A DNA stretch of 20,222 bases from JBDKVA01 sp039679375 (GCA_039679375.1 JBDKVA010000189.1:1-20222); one strand, 5' to 3'. Numbered from the stretch's first letter, positions 7,860-15,782 are shown. Numbers and translations: made by a program. Notes: generated by a model from the letters alone, not told the origin.

Positions 7860-9308
7860 TTGCCATTATACATGCAGCTTTACCAAACACTCCGCGAGAT
7901 GGTGGAAAACGGACTGCTGCTGCGCGACACGCGTCTGCCGTCGGTACGTGAATTTACCCGTCTGCTTGGCGTCAATCAGGTCACTGTTGTTTCCTCATTC
8001 CGAAAGCTTGAAGAAGATGGCCTGATCTACACAAAATCCGGAAGCGGAACATATGTAGCAGGTCTGTTTCAGCGTATTCCTGACAAACCGGACAATCCTT
8101 TTCTCCAGGATGAGCTTTACCCGCAGGCTGACAGCCTCTATTCAGGCACAGGCCGGATCATGATAACGGAAAATACCATAAACTTTGCAAGTGCAACTCC
8201 AACCTCGGATTTATTTCCCGTTGACCATTTCAAACTGGTGCTAAACGAAATCCTTGACAGGGATAAGGGTAATGCATTCAGCTATACAGAAAGCCAGGGT
8301 TTCCCACCCCTTCAGGAGTCCATAGCCGGCCTTGTCTCAAGGGGGAAAAACTATTCTGCTGAGGATATTAATATCATATCTGGAGCGCAGCAGGGCATCG
8401 ATATCATTACAAAAGCCCTGCTCAGGCAGGGGGACTGCATCGTTGCGGAGAGCCCGACCTATACGGGCGCTGTTGCTGTTTTCAAATCCCGGGATGCACA
8501 GCTTGCCGACGTAGCCATGCAGCCCGGAGGCCCGGATCTGAATCTGCTGGAGTATACCATAAAAAAATATAAGCCGGGTCTCATGTACACCATACCGTCG
8601 TTTCAGAATCCTACCGGCTGCTCGTATACAAACGAGAAGCGGAAGGCATTGCTGGGAATGGCCGAAAAGTATAACTTCTTCATTATTGAGGATGATTATG
8701 TAAGTGATCTTGATTTTGACCAAAGGCAATACATGCCGCTAAAGAATCTTGATACCGGCAACAGGGTCATTATGATAAAGAGCTTTTCGAAGCTGTTTAT
8801 GCCGGGCCTGAGGCTTGGCTTCATGGTGGTGCCGTCCCAGCTGTCGCAGGTGCTGCTGGCGGCAAAACACGCCGCGGATATATCGACTTCAGGGCTGGTG
8901 CAGAGGGCGTTCGACCTCTACATAAGGAAAGGGTACTGGAACAGCCATTTCGAATTCATGTACGGCGTATACCGGGACAGGTATAAAGTAATGGTTGAGT
9001 CTCTTACGCAATACCTTCCTGAAGGCTGCTGCTTCGTTAAACCCGGCGGCGGTTTAAATATCTGGATATCGCTTCCCGCCGGCTTTCCTGTCAATACTCT
9101 GCTTCATGCGGCCACCGCAAATGAAATTGCATTTGCTCCAGGTTCCATTTTTCATACAGGCAATACGCCGGATGCTGCAAATAACCTGCGGCTGAGCTTT
9201 GCTGCCGTTCCGACAGAAAAAATAAAAACAGGGATAGAGAAGCTTTGCTCCCTAATCAGCCGGCTCGGCAATCTAAGTCAATCAGGATCCAATATATCTG
9301 TATTTTAG
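7860..9308 (+). CDS. MocR-type regulator (GntR winged helix plus aminotransferase domain)
   Basis: The product has about 482 residues. A GntR winged helix (about 1-70) is followed by a fold-type I aminotransferase-like domain (about 108-470). The helix region includes LPSVREFTRLLGV and ends GSGTYVAG. PLP-site residues are intact: NPTG at 250-253, the EDDY motif at 277-280, and the Schiff-base lysine in SFSK (K311) with GLRLGF after it. The family includes PdxR, GabR and DdlR, which sense PLP or its adducts and act on genes of vitamin B6, amino acid or cell-wall metabolism; the target here is unknown. The start is uncertain. The TTG at 7860 has no ribosome site, and the same frame reads plausibly back to 7809. 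The well-placed GAGGTG and ATG at 7810 are one frame off. The gene is convergent with the next one. Confidence 0.87.
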   Translation: MPLYMQLYQTLREMVENGLLLRDTRLPSVREFTRLLGVNQVTVVSSFRKLEEDGLIYTKSGSGTYVAGLFQRIPDKPDNPFLQDELYPQADSLYSGTGRIMITENTINFASATPTSDLFPVDHFKLVLNEILDRDKGNAFSYTESQGFPPLQESIAGLVSRGKNYSAEDINIISGAQQGIDIITKALLRQGDCIVAESPTYTGAVAVFKSRDAQLADVAMQPGGPDLNLLEYTIKKYKPGLMYTIPSFQNPTGCSYTNEKRKALLGMAEKYNFFIIEDDYVSDLDFDQRQYMPLKNLDTGNRVIMIKSFSKLFMPGLRLGFMVVPSQLSQVLLAAKHAADISTSGLVQRAFDLYIRKGYWNSHFEFMYGVYRDRYKVMVESLTQYLPEGCCFVKPGGGLNIWISLPAGFPVNTLLHAATANEIAFAPGSIFHTGNTPDAANNLRLSFAAVPTEKIKTGIEKLCSLISRLGNLSQSGSNISVF

Positions 9309-9354
9309 ACCTTGGTCCGCTCTGCATATAAACTGAAAAACACTCAAAATTGAC

Positions 9355-10551
9355 TCATTCTATTGTAAAATCATCCCCGCACTTGAATATCTCTTTTCCA
9401 TCTTTGATTATTATAAATTCAACGGAATACTTCCCGACAGGGAAAGGATTGGCGCCCTTTTCAAGATGAATGGTATAATACTGGTTATTGACTTCTTTTA
9501 CCATCAGCTCCGGTTCTGTTTCTATAACAAGCTTCCCTTCATAATACCATTTTGATATGATTGCACTGTTCTCCGGAATATATTTTGCAAGTACTGCATA
9601 GTAAATGAATTGATCCTCCGGCTTAAACGTCTTAATGATCTCCAGCGGTTTTAACGTTTCCGCTTCCACAGAGCGTGCGAACCCCTTAGCCTCTATATCG
9701 GGCTTATCCTTGCTGCCTATGCTCAATTGAAATCCCCCAAGAGTGCCGGTTCCTTCTTCACCAAATGATAACCTTGCTTCATTTCCGTCACCCATGCCGG
9801 TAAAAGCAAATATGATAAATGTCGCCACAAGGGCGGCCGCAAAGGAAAATATCGTCCTGAAAAACCCTTTTGATATGCTTTTACGCAGAGCAAACATGAA
9901 AACCAGAATAACAACCGCCAGCACAAGGAATAAAACACCGCTGCCGCCGGCGTACAATAATACGTCAAACATCAAAAGAAAGATAAGCATAACCCAGAAT
10001 ACCAATCTTGTCCTGCCTTTTGGTTTATTGCGCATACTCTGCGCATTATAAGCTCCCTGAGGATTATACTGCTGTTGCGGCGGCGATTGGGTGCAGCCAT
10101 TCTGCTGCGGCCTATACCCATCAGCGTACGATGCTTTATCCCTTTTCAGCACCGTTTTGAACTTCCAGCCGTACTGCCTGGCTACCTCTTTAAAAGCTTT
10201 CGGTATGGCGCCCAGGTCGAGATTATACTCATAAGCCTTGCCATCAGGGCCGTATTGTACGCTTTTTACCTTGCGAAAAAGTGTAGTGCCCGACTGAAAG
10301 GAAGACTCACCGCTTCCTCCAAAAGAGAAGCCCGCACCGGACTCTTTCGTCATTTCCCACATAAATACCGTCTGACTGCTTTCATCAAAAATAGCAGAGG
10401 CTTCATAACTGATTTTTTTATCGCCTGCTCCCCAGCCTGCATCCAGGAACTCGCAAGTTATTGAAATATCCGCCCCCTGGCCTGTTACACAGCCTACTCC
10501 CAATTGAGAAAGTTTCGAAATTATTTCCGGGATCATTATTTGCCTGCTCAT
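9355..10551 (-). CDS. Unrecognised three-TM protein with C-terminal Ig-like domain
   Basis: I do not recognise this 398-residue protein as a named family. Residues 1-135 are soluble and beta-rich without a signal peptide, so probably cytoplasmic. Residues about 140-178 form a Pro/Gln/Asn-rich linker. Three membrane helices follow (about 182-200, 205-222 and 230-250). The C-terminal 115 residues, probably outside, read like an Ig-like domain of about 100 residues, with QFIYYAVLAKYIPENSAII and PFPVGKYSVEF as anchor motifs. The ATG at 10549-10551 was chosen because AAAGGGG lies nine bases upstream; the TTG two codons earlier is unlikely. The gene stands alone, convergent with the MocR gene 46 bp away and preceded by a structured 430-bp gap. 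A membrane sensor or envelope-associated protein is possible but unproven. Confidence 0.75.
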   Translation of the reverse strand: MSRQIMIPEIISKLSQLGVGCVTGQGADISITCEFLDAGWGAGDKKISYEASAIFDESSQTVFMWEMTKESGAGFSFGGSGESSFQSGTTLFRKVKSVQYGPDGKAYEYNLDLGAIPKAFKEVARQYGWKFKTVLKRDKASYADGYRPQQNGCTQSPPQQQYNPQGAYNAQSMRNKPKGRTRLVFWVMLIFLLMFDVLLYAGGSGVLFLVLAVVILVFMFALRKSISKGFFRTIFSFAAALVATFIIFAFTGMGDGNEARLSFGEEGTGTLGGFQLSIGSKDKPDIEAKGFARSVEAETLKPLEIIKTFKPEDQFIYYAVLAKYIPENSAIISKWYYEGKLVIETEPELMVKEVNNQYYTIHLEKGANPFPVGKYSVEFIIIKDGKEIFKCGDDFTIE

Positions 10552-10984
10552 ACACAACTGCCCCTTTCCTGTTTATTACTGAACATCATCGCCAATCTTC
10601 CAAAAGCCTTTAATAACTGTCTATTAAACAGACCGCCCTGATATCCTCTTAATAATACTAATCCTGCCTGTACAGGATTGAGTATACTACTTGTATAAAG
10701 CCAGCGGTATCACCTGTTCGGGTGAATGCTGCAATATAATAACCTGCTTTTTTAGAGCAAGACTCCGCTATGCTCCATTAATAAAAAAATCACCCGATAG
10801 GGTGATTATATGATGCGTATTGCGCCGGTTGACTTTATTATTAGAACGCTCATATGGATTATAACAGGCGTAATCTATATGTAAAGCCCACCGCAGCAGG
10901 TTTGCGTACCGGAGGTATATGCCCCGGAGATTACTGCCTGCTGCGATGAGCGAATTAGTGCTTTATCCTTTAAGCATGCGCTGA
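10552..10984. other. Structured intergenic region (inverted repeats, no gene)
   Basis: No coding sequence is supported in these 433 bases. Inverted repeats seen: TTTAATA/TATTAAA (10609-10628), AATCCTG/CAGGATT (10660-10679), TCACC/GGTGA (10710-10725), the terminator at 10788-10807, CATATGGATTA/TAATCTATATG (10851-10881, one mismatch), and a 9-bp stem CGCAGCAGG/CCTGCTGCG (10892-10900 and 10937-10945) enclosing a second CCGG-based stem. The parts nearest hsp20 probably belong to its 3' end. The parts near 10600 may belong to the promoter or leader of the 398-residue protein. Confidence 0.5.
10781..10807 (-). terminator. Rho-independent terminator (minus strand), probably of hsp20
   Basis: An 8-bp perfect stem, AATCACCC (10788-10795) and GGGTGATT (10800-10807), has a 4-nt loop. 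On the minus strand it runs directly into seven T residues (complement of the A-run 10783-10789). It lies about 180 bp past the hsp20 stop, so the transcript would carry a long structured 3' region. Confidence 0.75.
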
Positions 10985-11437
10985 TTACTGTATATCAATT
11001 CTGTGAGACTTCGGTTTTTGCTCTTCTACCTTGGGAAGGTTAACTGTAAGTACGCCATCGTCATATTTTGCTGTAACGTTCTCCTGATTTACGCCATCTA
11101 CATGGAAGGATCTGCTGTAAGAACCATATCTTCTTTCCTTGCGGATGTAGTTTTCTTTCTCTTCATTGGTCTGTTCATTATGCTCTACTCCGATCGTAAG
11201 CACTCCATCCCTCAGATCCAGCCTGATGTCCTCTTTCTTCACACCCGGCATATCCGCTTCAATGATAAGCTCCTTGTCGGTCTCACGGATATCAGCCTTA
11301 ATGGGATGAGATGAGGTAAAAAATGCAGGCATAAACGAATCATTGAAAAAGTCATCAAATACATCCGTCAGATCAAACGGGTCATTCCTTGCTGCAATAT
11401 TATTAGTTCTCCTGTTAAATGGTACTAGTCCGAACAT
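10985..11437 (-). CDS. hsp18: Small heat-shock protein (Hsp20/alpha-crystallin, Hsp18-like)
   Basis: The 150-residue product is an ATP-independent holdase that binds unfolding proteins in the cytoplasm. The N-terminus MFGLVPFNRR and a DPFDLTDVFDDFF helix are typical of clostridial Hsp18. The alpha-crystallin domain includes DMPGVKKEDI, the conserved G-V-L-T-V-N-L-P strand and a C-terminal RIDI (IXI-type) tail. The ATG at 11435-11437 has GGAGG eight bases upstream; the GTG at 11446 overlaps that site and is rejected. The gene is monocistronic: its own promoter with two CtsR-type operators lies upstream and a terminator downstream. Heat induction through CtsR is inferred from those sites. No CIRCE element (HrcA site) was seen. 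Confidence 0.95.
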   Translation of the reverse strand: MFGLVPFNRRTNNIAARNDPFDLTDVFDDFFNDSFMPAFFTSSHPIKADIRETDKELIIEADMPGVKKEDIRLDLRDGVLTIGVEHNEQTNEEKENYIRKERRYGSYSRSFHVDGVNQENVTAKYDDGVLTVNLPKVEEQKPKSHRIDIQ

Positions 11438-11474
11438 ATAAAACACCTCCGAAATTTTTAATTTAATTATTTTA

Positions 11475-11494
11475 ATCGTCTCAGATCGTCTCAG
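11475..11494 (-). repeat. Tandem 10-bp repeat in the hsp20 leader
   Basis: ATCGTCTCAG occurs twice head to tail (11475-11484 and 11485-11494, plus-strand reading). It lies between the promoter-proximal CtsR site and the ribosome site, within the predicted 5' untranslated leader. No function is known to me. Confidence 0.6.
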
Positions 11495-11500
11495 GTTGTC

Positions 11501-11517
11501 TTTGACTATCTTTGACC
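11501..11517 (-). promoter_or_regulatory. CtsR-type operator, promoter-proximal
   Basis: Read on the minus strand the site is GGTCAAAGATAGTCAAA. This matches the CtsR heptad direct repeat (A/G)GTCAAA-NAN-(A/G)GTCAAA exactly. It sits immediately after the predicted transcription start of hsp20, a position suited to repression of class III heat-shock genes. Confidence 0.85.
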
Positions 11518-11525
11518 TTGGTTAT

Positions 11526-11554
11526 ATTGTATTACACCTGAATATATTAATCAA
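11526..11554 (-). promoter_or_regulatory. Sigma-A promoter of hsp20
   Basis: On the minus strand TTGATT (11554-11549) and TACAAT (11531-11526) are separated by exactly 17 bp. The start of transcription would fall near 11519. CtsR-type sites flank it on both sides. Confidence 0.75.
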
Positions 11555-11562
11555 AATCTGAT

Positions 11563-11579
11563 TTTGACTATCTTTGACT
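11563..11579 (-). promoter_or_regulatory. CtsR-type operator, promoter-distal
   Basis: Read on the minus strand the site is AGTCAAAGATAGTCAAA, a second exact match to the CtsR heptad repeat. It lies eight bases upstream of the -35 box. The spacer trinucleotide GAT is the same as in the proximal site. Confidence 0.82.
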
Positions 11580-11625
11580 TTATAAGCATAAAAATAAGAA
11601 GTAACCGGGAATATCATTCATATCC

Positions 11626-13200
11626 TCACATTTCCTTTATTTTTCTACGAGTTTTCAATCCAGCCATTTTCAAGATCTCATCCGGTTTGAATACTCCTGC
11701 CGCCATCATCAAAAAGCCTGATATCAGAGCATTTGCAACAAGCGTCATCAGGATTGTTACCGTACGGTCAAGATCCAGCATAAAGAAAAAATAATAGATA
11801 TATTTGCCTATCAACATCATAGCAACAGAAATCACACCCGGTTTGAGAAGCCATCCGCGCAGGTCGATCACAAGCCCCGTTATTTTATTGATAACAAACA
11901 GGTTCAAGCAGGAAGTAAGGATATAACTGAATGCCAGACTCAATACATAGATACGTATCCCGTAAACCGGCATCAAAAAGTACACAACAGCTATCCTGAT
12001 GACCGATCCAATCACCGTATCCCTTAATAGGACACCCTGTTTTCCCAGCCCATTCAACACTCCTGTCAGAGTCTGCTGCAGATAAATGAATATGCACGGA
12101 AATGCGAGCATATATAAAAGGCTTTCAATATCCTCATGCCTGTATACCAGCCTGCCGATCTCGCCGGGATAACTGATCAGCATCGCTGTAAACATCATCC
12201 CAAGGATAAGTGTGGTCTGTACGGACTTTGAGATTTTACTGTTGACCGCCCTGTAGTTTTTTTTGAATACGGACTCTGAAATTGCCGGTACCAGTGTCGT
12301 AGCGAGGGAATTGGTGACCAGGGACGGAAACATGATAAGCGGAAGCGCCATACCTGTCAGCCTTCCGAACAATTCCATGCTGTTTTTATACTCAAGGCCG
12401 CCTGACATGAGCATTGCCGGTATTAAGATATACTCCGCTGCCGATAATATGGATACGATCATCCTGTTGGCCGAAACCGGAACGGATATCTTCAGCAGCT
12501 CCATAATAATTGTCCTTTTTCGCATTAGACTGCCTGTAAAACCTGTTTTGCTGAAGTATCTCTTTTTGAATAAATATACTGCGGTAAGCACCAAAGCATT
12601 TGCAATTTCCCCGAGAGCCGCAGAAAGTGTTGCAACAGCGCATGCAAATTCCACTCCTTTTTCAGCAATTCTTCCGGTAAGAAACAGAACAAAGGCTATC
12701 TTGATTATCTGCTCAGCCACCTGGGAAAAGGCCGTTGGCATGACTTTCTGTATCCCGTAAAAATAGCCCTTAAACGCGGAAGCCGCCACTACGGCCGGAA
12801 TGCATGGCACCATGATCAGCAAGGCCTTGTATGTCCTTGCGTCGCCCAGTATTTTCGTACTGATAAAATCAATATTAAAAAAAATGAACAGTGATACAAG
12901 TGAACCCGCCGCAATCACCAGTGCAATTGCCAAAGAAGTGATCCTGCCGGAGTTAGCCGTATTGTTCCTGGCCTGCTGCTCCGCAACCATTTTCGAAACA
13001 GCGATCGATATACCGGCTGTTATCGTCAAAACAACAGCCGTATATACAGGAACAACCAGCTGGAACAAGCCCATACCCTCGGCGCCTATCAGATTGGACA
13101 GATATATTCTGTATACAAAGCCAACAAGCCTGGCAATAAAGCCGGCCACAATCAGAATAATGGCTGAGCTGATAAAAGATTTCCGCACACTCGCCCTCAT
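11626..13200 (-). CDS. spoVB: SpoVB-like lipid-linked precursor flippase
   Basis: The 524-residue, about 14-TM protein belongs to the MOP superfamily and matches the SpoVB/MurJ-like branch. It begins MRASVRKSFISSAIILIVAG and continues to the motif YRIYLSNLIGAEGMGLFQL, followed by PVYTAVV. SpoVB is needed for spore cortex peptidoglycan in Bacillus and is thought to move lipid II or a related precursor. Family paralogues also act in vegetative wall or polysaccharide export, so the sporulation role is inferred. The ATG at 13198-13200 has only a weak ribosome site (AAGTGAT). The stop lies 47 bp from the hsp20 distal operator, and no separate terminator is visible. The upstream mrfB gene is on the same strand, with a 147-bp AT-rich gap. 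Confidence 0.85.
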   Translation of the reverse strand: MRASVRKSFISSAIILIVAGFIARLVGFVYRIYLSNLIGAEGMGLFQLVVPVYTAVVLTITAGISIAVSKMVAEQQARNNTANSGRITSLAIALVIAAGSLVSLFIFFNIDFISTKILGDARTYKALLIMVPCIPAVVAASAFKGYFYGIQKVMPTAFSQVAEQIIKIAFVLFLTGRIAEKGVEFACAVATLSAALGEIANALVLTAVYLFKKRYFSKTGFTGSLMRKRTIIMELLKISVPVSANRMIVSILSAAEYILIPAMLMSGGLEYKNSMELFGRLTGMALPLIMFPSLVTNSLATTLVPAISESVFKKNYRAVNSKISKSVQTTLILGMMFTAMLISYPGEIGRLVYRHEDIESLLYMLAFPCIFIYLQQTLTGVLNGLGKQGVLLRDTVIGSVIRIAVVYFLMPVYGIRIYVLSLAFSYILTSCLNLFVINKITGLVIDLRGWLLKPGVISVAMMLIGKYIYYFFFMLDLDRTVTILMTLVANALISGFLMMAAGVFKPDEILKMAGLKTRRKIKEM

Positions 13201-13229
13201 AAAATATCACTTTTGTTTTTCACATATAA

Positions 13230-13257
13230 TTTGTATTACCATTATTTTTTTATATGC
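13230..13257 (-). promoter_or_regulatory. Possible sporulation (sigma-E-like) promoter of spoVB
   Basis: On the minus strand GCATATA (13257-13251) and AATACAAA (13237-13230) are 13 bp apart. They match most positions of the sigma-E boxes (KMATATT and CATACAHT). The gap is AT-rich, so chance matches are likely. Confidence 0.25.
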
Positions 13258-13347
13258 TTTATTTTTTGTGATATGTGATAGGGCAATTTTTCATATGCTG
13301 TATATATTGCGTACGAATTGAAGGTATTTTTATAGATCAGGATATTA

Positions 13348-14589
13348 TCATATGGTGTCCCGGTTGCTTTCCCGCATTGCGGAACAGGATTTCTTCATAA
13401 GCCTGTCCCTCCGCCTTTTCAGGTCATCATACTGTTTACTGTGCTGGAGTCCTGCATCAAGGCATTTTTGTATAGCTTTATTTACAAGCACCAGCGCAAA
13501 TTCGATATCCTTCGCCTTGTGCTCATAATATTTTGCCATTTCTACAAGATGAAATAGTTCAAAGCCGGAATCCTCCGACTCCATCCTTTTCCAATGCTCC
13601 AGTGCAAGATCATAACTTCCGTTTTTCTTGTACACACCCGTAAGCCGTTTAACGGCCTGCGACCGGATCGTATAGCGGTCCGAGCCGGTACACGCCTCAA
13701 AGCATTCCAGCATCGTATCCATCCTGCCTGTGGCCTCGAATATCCTGCCCAGCCCAAGGAGCTCAAACCCCCCGTCAGCTTCCGACAGCGGATCTTTCAG
13801 CAGGGAGGAGAGCCTTGCAAGGAGTGACACCATGGATAAGATGTCCAGCCCATTGTGCCGGATCACTCTTTTGATATCCGAAGCATCCCTGTCGTCAAGG
13901 TATTTGAAATAAACCGAAGGGATCTGTGCGCCGGGGATGTCGTCCGCCCGATATTCACCCAGCACATTTTCTTCAAGGGAAGCTAGTCTGCAATTCTCCA
14001 GCTTAAGTCCCCAGATCCTCCTGGATGGGTATAACAGGTCAAGGTTCGGAAGATCCCTGAAGGACGGCTTTAACCTGTTGGAAATGAACCGGCTCTGAAG
14101 CAGGTTGATATCGAAAGATTTGCCGTTGAAGGTCACAAAGCCCTGATATCTGTTGAATAGCTGATGCAGTTCCTTCAGCATCGCCTCTTCTTCATCATAG
14201 TCCCTGATAAAATACTGCCTGACGGTAAAAGTCTCCCCTTCAAAGAAGCCAACTCCCACAAGGAACGCTACCGTACCGGCTCCGCCGGATAAGCCGGTGG
14301 TCTCGGTATCCAGAAAAAGAAGCTTGTCGGCGCTGAGATCTTCGCAGCCCGTTCCGCCCAGTGCTGAAAGTGTGTCACTGTCAGATTTCAAAGCTTCTCC
14401 AAGATTGGCGCCACCATACCGGTACGATGAAGGATATACGTTTTCTATGACATAGCAGCTGCCTTGTTCGTTGGTGCAAACACTTCCGGGCACCAATATG
14501 TCGATTTCCCTGGCAGTATTTTTTACCTTTATAGCCGGAGCCTTTTCAATTGTTTTCTTATAGAGTTCCAGCCTGCTTCTTAAATCCAT
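13348..14589 (-). CDS. mrfB: MrfB/YprB-like DEDD exonuclease with TPR-like repeats
   Basis: The 413-residue product matches YprB/MrfB of Bacillus, the exonuclease partner of helicase MrfA in mitomycin-C repair outside nucleotide excision repair. The RNase H-like domain (about 88-265) keeps the DEDD set: D94 and E96 in LDTETTGL, D160 in FNGKSFDINLL, and H245 and D249 in RHNGLDILSM. Residues about 270-400 are alpha-helical TPR-like repeats (for example YDLALEHWKRMES). Length equals the family's usual size. The start ATG at 14587-14589 has AGAGG nine bases upstream. In Bacillus the gene follows mrfA directly; here two AT-rich genes lie between them. The function is transferred from Bacillus. Confidence 0.9.
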   Translation of the reverse strand: MDLRSRLELYKKTIEKAPAIKVKNTAREIDILVPGSVCTNEQGSCYVIENVYPSSYRYGGANLGEALKSDSDTLSALGGTGCEDLSADKLLFLDTETTGLSGGAGTVAFLVGVGFFEGETFTVRQYFIRDYDEEEAMLKELHQLFNRYQGFVTFNGKSFDINLLQSRFISNRLKPSFRDLPNLDLLYPSRRIWGLKLENCRLASLEENVLGEYRADDIPGAQIPSVYFKYLDDRDASDIKRVIRHNGLDILSMVSLLARLSSLLKDPLSEADGGFELLGLGRIFEATGRMDTMLECFEACTGSDRYTIRSQAVKRLTGVYKKNGSYDLALEHWKRMESEDSGFELFHLVEMAKYYEHKAKDIEFALVLVNKAIQKCLDAGLQHSKQYDDLKRRRDRLMKKSCSAMRESNRDTI

Positions 14590-14625
14590 GCGGTATTCCT
14601 CTTTTATATAAACAATTTGTAAAGA

Positions 14626-15087
14626 TTACATCCTCCCATTAAGTAAATCTAATGCTTCATTAGCCATTGTTAAAATATTATATTGAATGTCAGTTGCACT
14701 TTTCAAATCTTCCTTATTATACCATTTGAGAGAATTAGATTCACCATCCCCCGGTATTGTATCAAAAGATTGTGCAGTCGCATAATAAACAAAGTCTACA
14801 TGATAATGCTCGGGACTTACTTCACCGCAAATTGTGTACATGGGGTTTATTAGCAATTTTTCTCCTACCAATTCACATGTATCTTTAAGTTGGTTATTTA
14901 TTCGATTGTACAGATTTATTTTTAAACCTGATTCTTCTTGTGCTTCACGAATGCATGCCTCTTCTGGTAATTCATTCACTTCGACATGTCCACCTAAAGG
15001 GAGCATTTTTTTAGCCTTTTTATGTAAATGCAATAATACTTTATCTTTATGCACTATATATATAGAAACTGTAAAATGTCTATCCAT
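14626..15087 (-). CDS. Nudix hydrolase
   Basis: The 153-residue protein has a complete Nudix box: G33, E39, then R47-E48 and E51-E52 within REAQEESGL, preceded by LPLGGHVEVNE. Nudix enzymes hydrolyse nucleoside diphosphates linked to another group; the substrate cannot be told from the sequence. The start ATG (15085-15087) follows GAGGGG about ten bases upstream. The gene is much more AT-rich than mrfA and mrfB, and its last codons lie 36 bp before the mrfB start. Its base use matches the neighbouring nucleotidyltransferase gene, so both probably arrived together. A nucleotide-pool role beside a repair pair is tempting but unproven. Confidence 0.88.
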   Translation of the reverse strand: MDRHFTVSIYIVHKDKVLLHLHKKAKKMLPLGGHVEVNELPEEACIREAQEESGLKINLYNRINNQLKDTCELVGEKLLINPMYTICGEVSPEHYHVDFVYYATAQSFDTIPGDGESNSLKWYNKEDLKSATDIQYNILTMANEALDLLNGRM

Positions 15088-15152
15088 ACTTATATTACCC
15101 CTCTAAAATTGTATACCAAGCATTTAGTCAGTAAAATATAAAAATTACGTAG

Positions 15153-15177
15153 TATAAGAACTTCTAATTTTCTTATA
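15153..15177. repeat. Perfect 8-bp inverted repeat between the two insert genes
   Basis: TATAAGAA (15153-15160) and TTCTTATA (15170-15177) enclose a 9-nt loop. It lies 15 bp past the stop of the nucleotidyltransferase gene in the direction of its transcription. It could be a weak terminator or an operator ahead of the Nudix gene; no tight T-run follows. Confidence 0.35.
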
Positions 15178-15191
15178 ATATTTGGAAGTGA

Positions 15192-15782
15192 CTACCATGG
15201 TATTATCGTAAGAGTAGGCCATTTTGCACTCCATTTACTCACTTTTTGCATATATATTTCCTCTGTTATTTGAGCCTTATTCGCTTTAACAATCATACCA
15301 AACAAATCATTTAATCCAAATGGAGCGTATACTTTTAAACTGTCATTTTCCAGTCGAACACCTACAGAAGTTGCTGTTGTCGGCCATGTGTTTATTGCAT
15401 CTTCAACGGATCGATATGGATTAATGTCATAGCCAAAGCGTTCTTTATACCACAGATGGACTCTGGCCTGATTTTTTATGTCAAGCTTGATTTTGTGAGG
15501 TTTTATCTCAGATGTTACTCGCTCGATAATAACATTTTCTGCGGCAAATGATAAATTCGAATTATCATAATACACAAAATCAATGTCCGAGATTCCACTT
15601 GTTAAATCGTTTCTAACTTGATAATTCCATACTGTCTGTGTAATGCAACCAGCGCCAATATAATAATTCTGTAATCCTATGTTATTCGCTTTTTTTATTA
15701 CATCATATAAGGTTTCGCTGCGCTTTAGAATTTCTGTTAATTGTTCTATTTGACTTTGCAAATCAGTATTGAATCCAAACAT
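15192..15782 (-). CDS. Nucleotidyltransferase-like protein (NTP_transf_6, former DUF925)
   Basis: The 196-residue protein shows the NTP_transf_6 layout: a G-A-G motif in YYIGAGCITQT (43-45), the metal-binding pair D66 and D68 in SGISDIDFVYYD, a third acidic position D101 in KLDIKNQARVHLWY, and the family C-terminal block with INTWPTTATSVGVR and FGLNDLFGM. The family has the polymerase-beta nucleotidyltransferase fold, and its substrate is unknown. The ATG at 15780-15782 has GAGG seven bases upstream; the ATG at 15795 has none and is rejected. The gene is AT-rich and sits directly after mrfA with a 92-bp gap. It could be linked to a toxin, antibiotic-modifying or RNA-tailing role, but nothing in the sequence decides this. 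Confidence 0.82.
   Translation of the reverse strand: MFGFNTDLQSQIEQLTEILKRSETLYDVIKKANNIGLQNYYIGAGCITQTVWNYQVRNDLTSGISDIDFVYYDNSNLSFAAENVIIERVTSEIKPHKIKLDIKNQARVHLWYKERFGYDINPYRSVEDAINTWPTTATSVGVRLENDSLKVYAPFGLNDLFGMIVKANKAQITEEIYMQKVSKWSAKWPTLTIIPW

Noticed and set aside
7714..8025. Plus-strand 103-codon open frame before and inside the MocR gene
   Set aside because: It runs in another frame over the GntR helix region and has no motif. Its only useful part is the ATG at 7810 with a ribosome site, discussed as a possible frameshift.
10075..10464. Plus-strand 129-codon open frame
   Set aside because: It is antisense to the N-terminal part of the three-TM protein and has no family signal.
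11447..11625. Search for a CIRCE element (HrcA site) before hsp20
   Set aside because: No TTAGCACTC-N9-GAGTGCTAA-like repeat is present; only CtsR-type sites are seen.
13267..13279. TGTGATATGTGAT before spoVB, inverted match to 18195-18207 before mrfA
   Set aside because: A shared 13-mer is expected a few times by chance in 20 kb, more so in AT-rich gaps, and the orientation relative to the genes differs.
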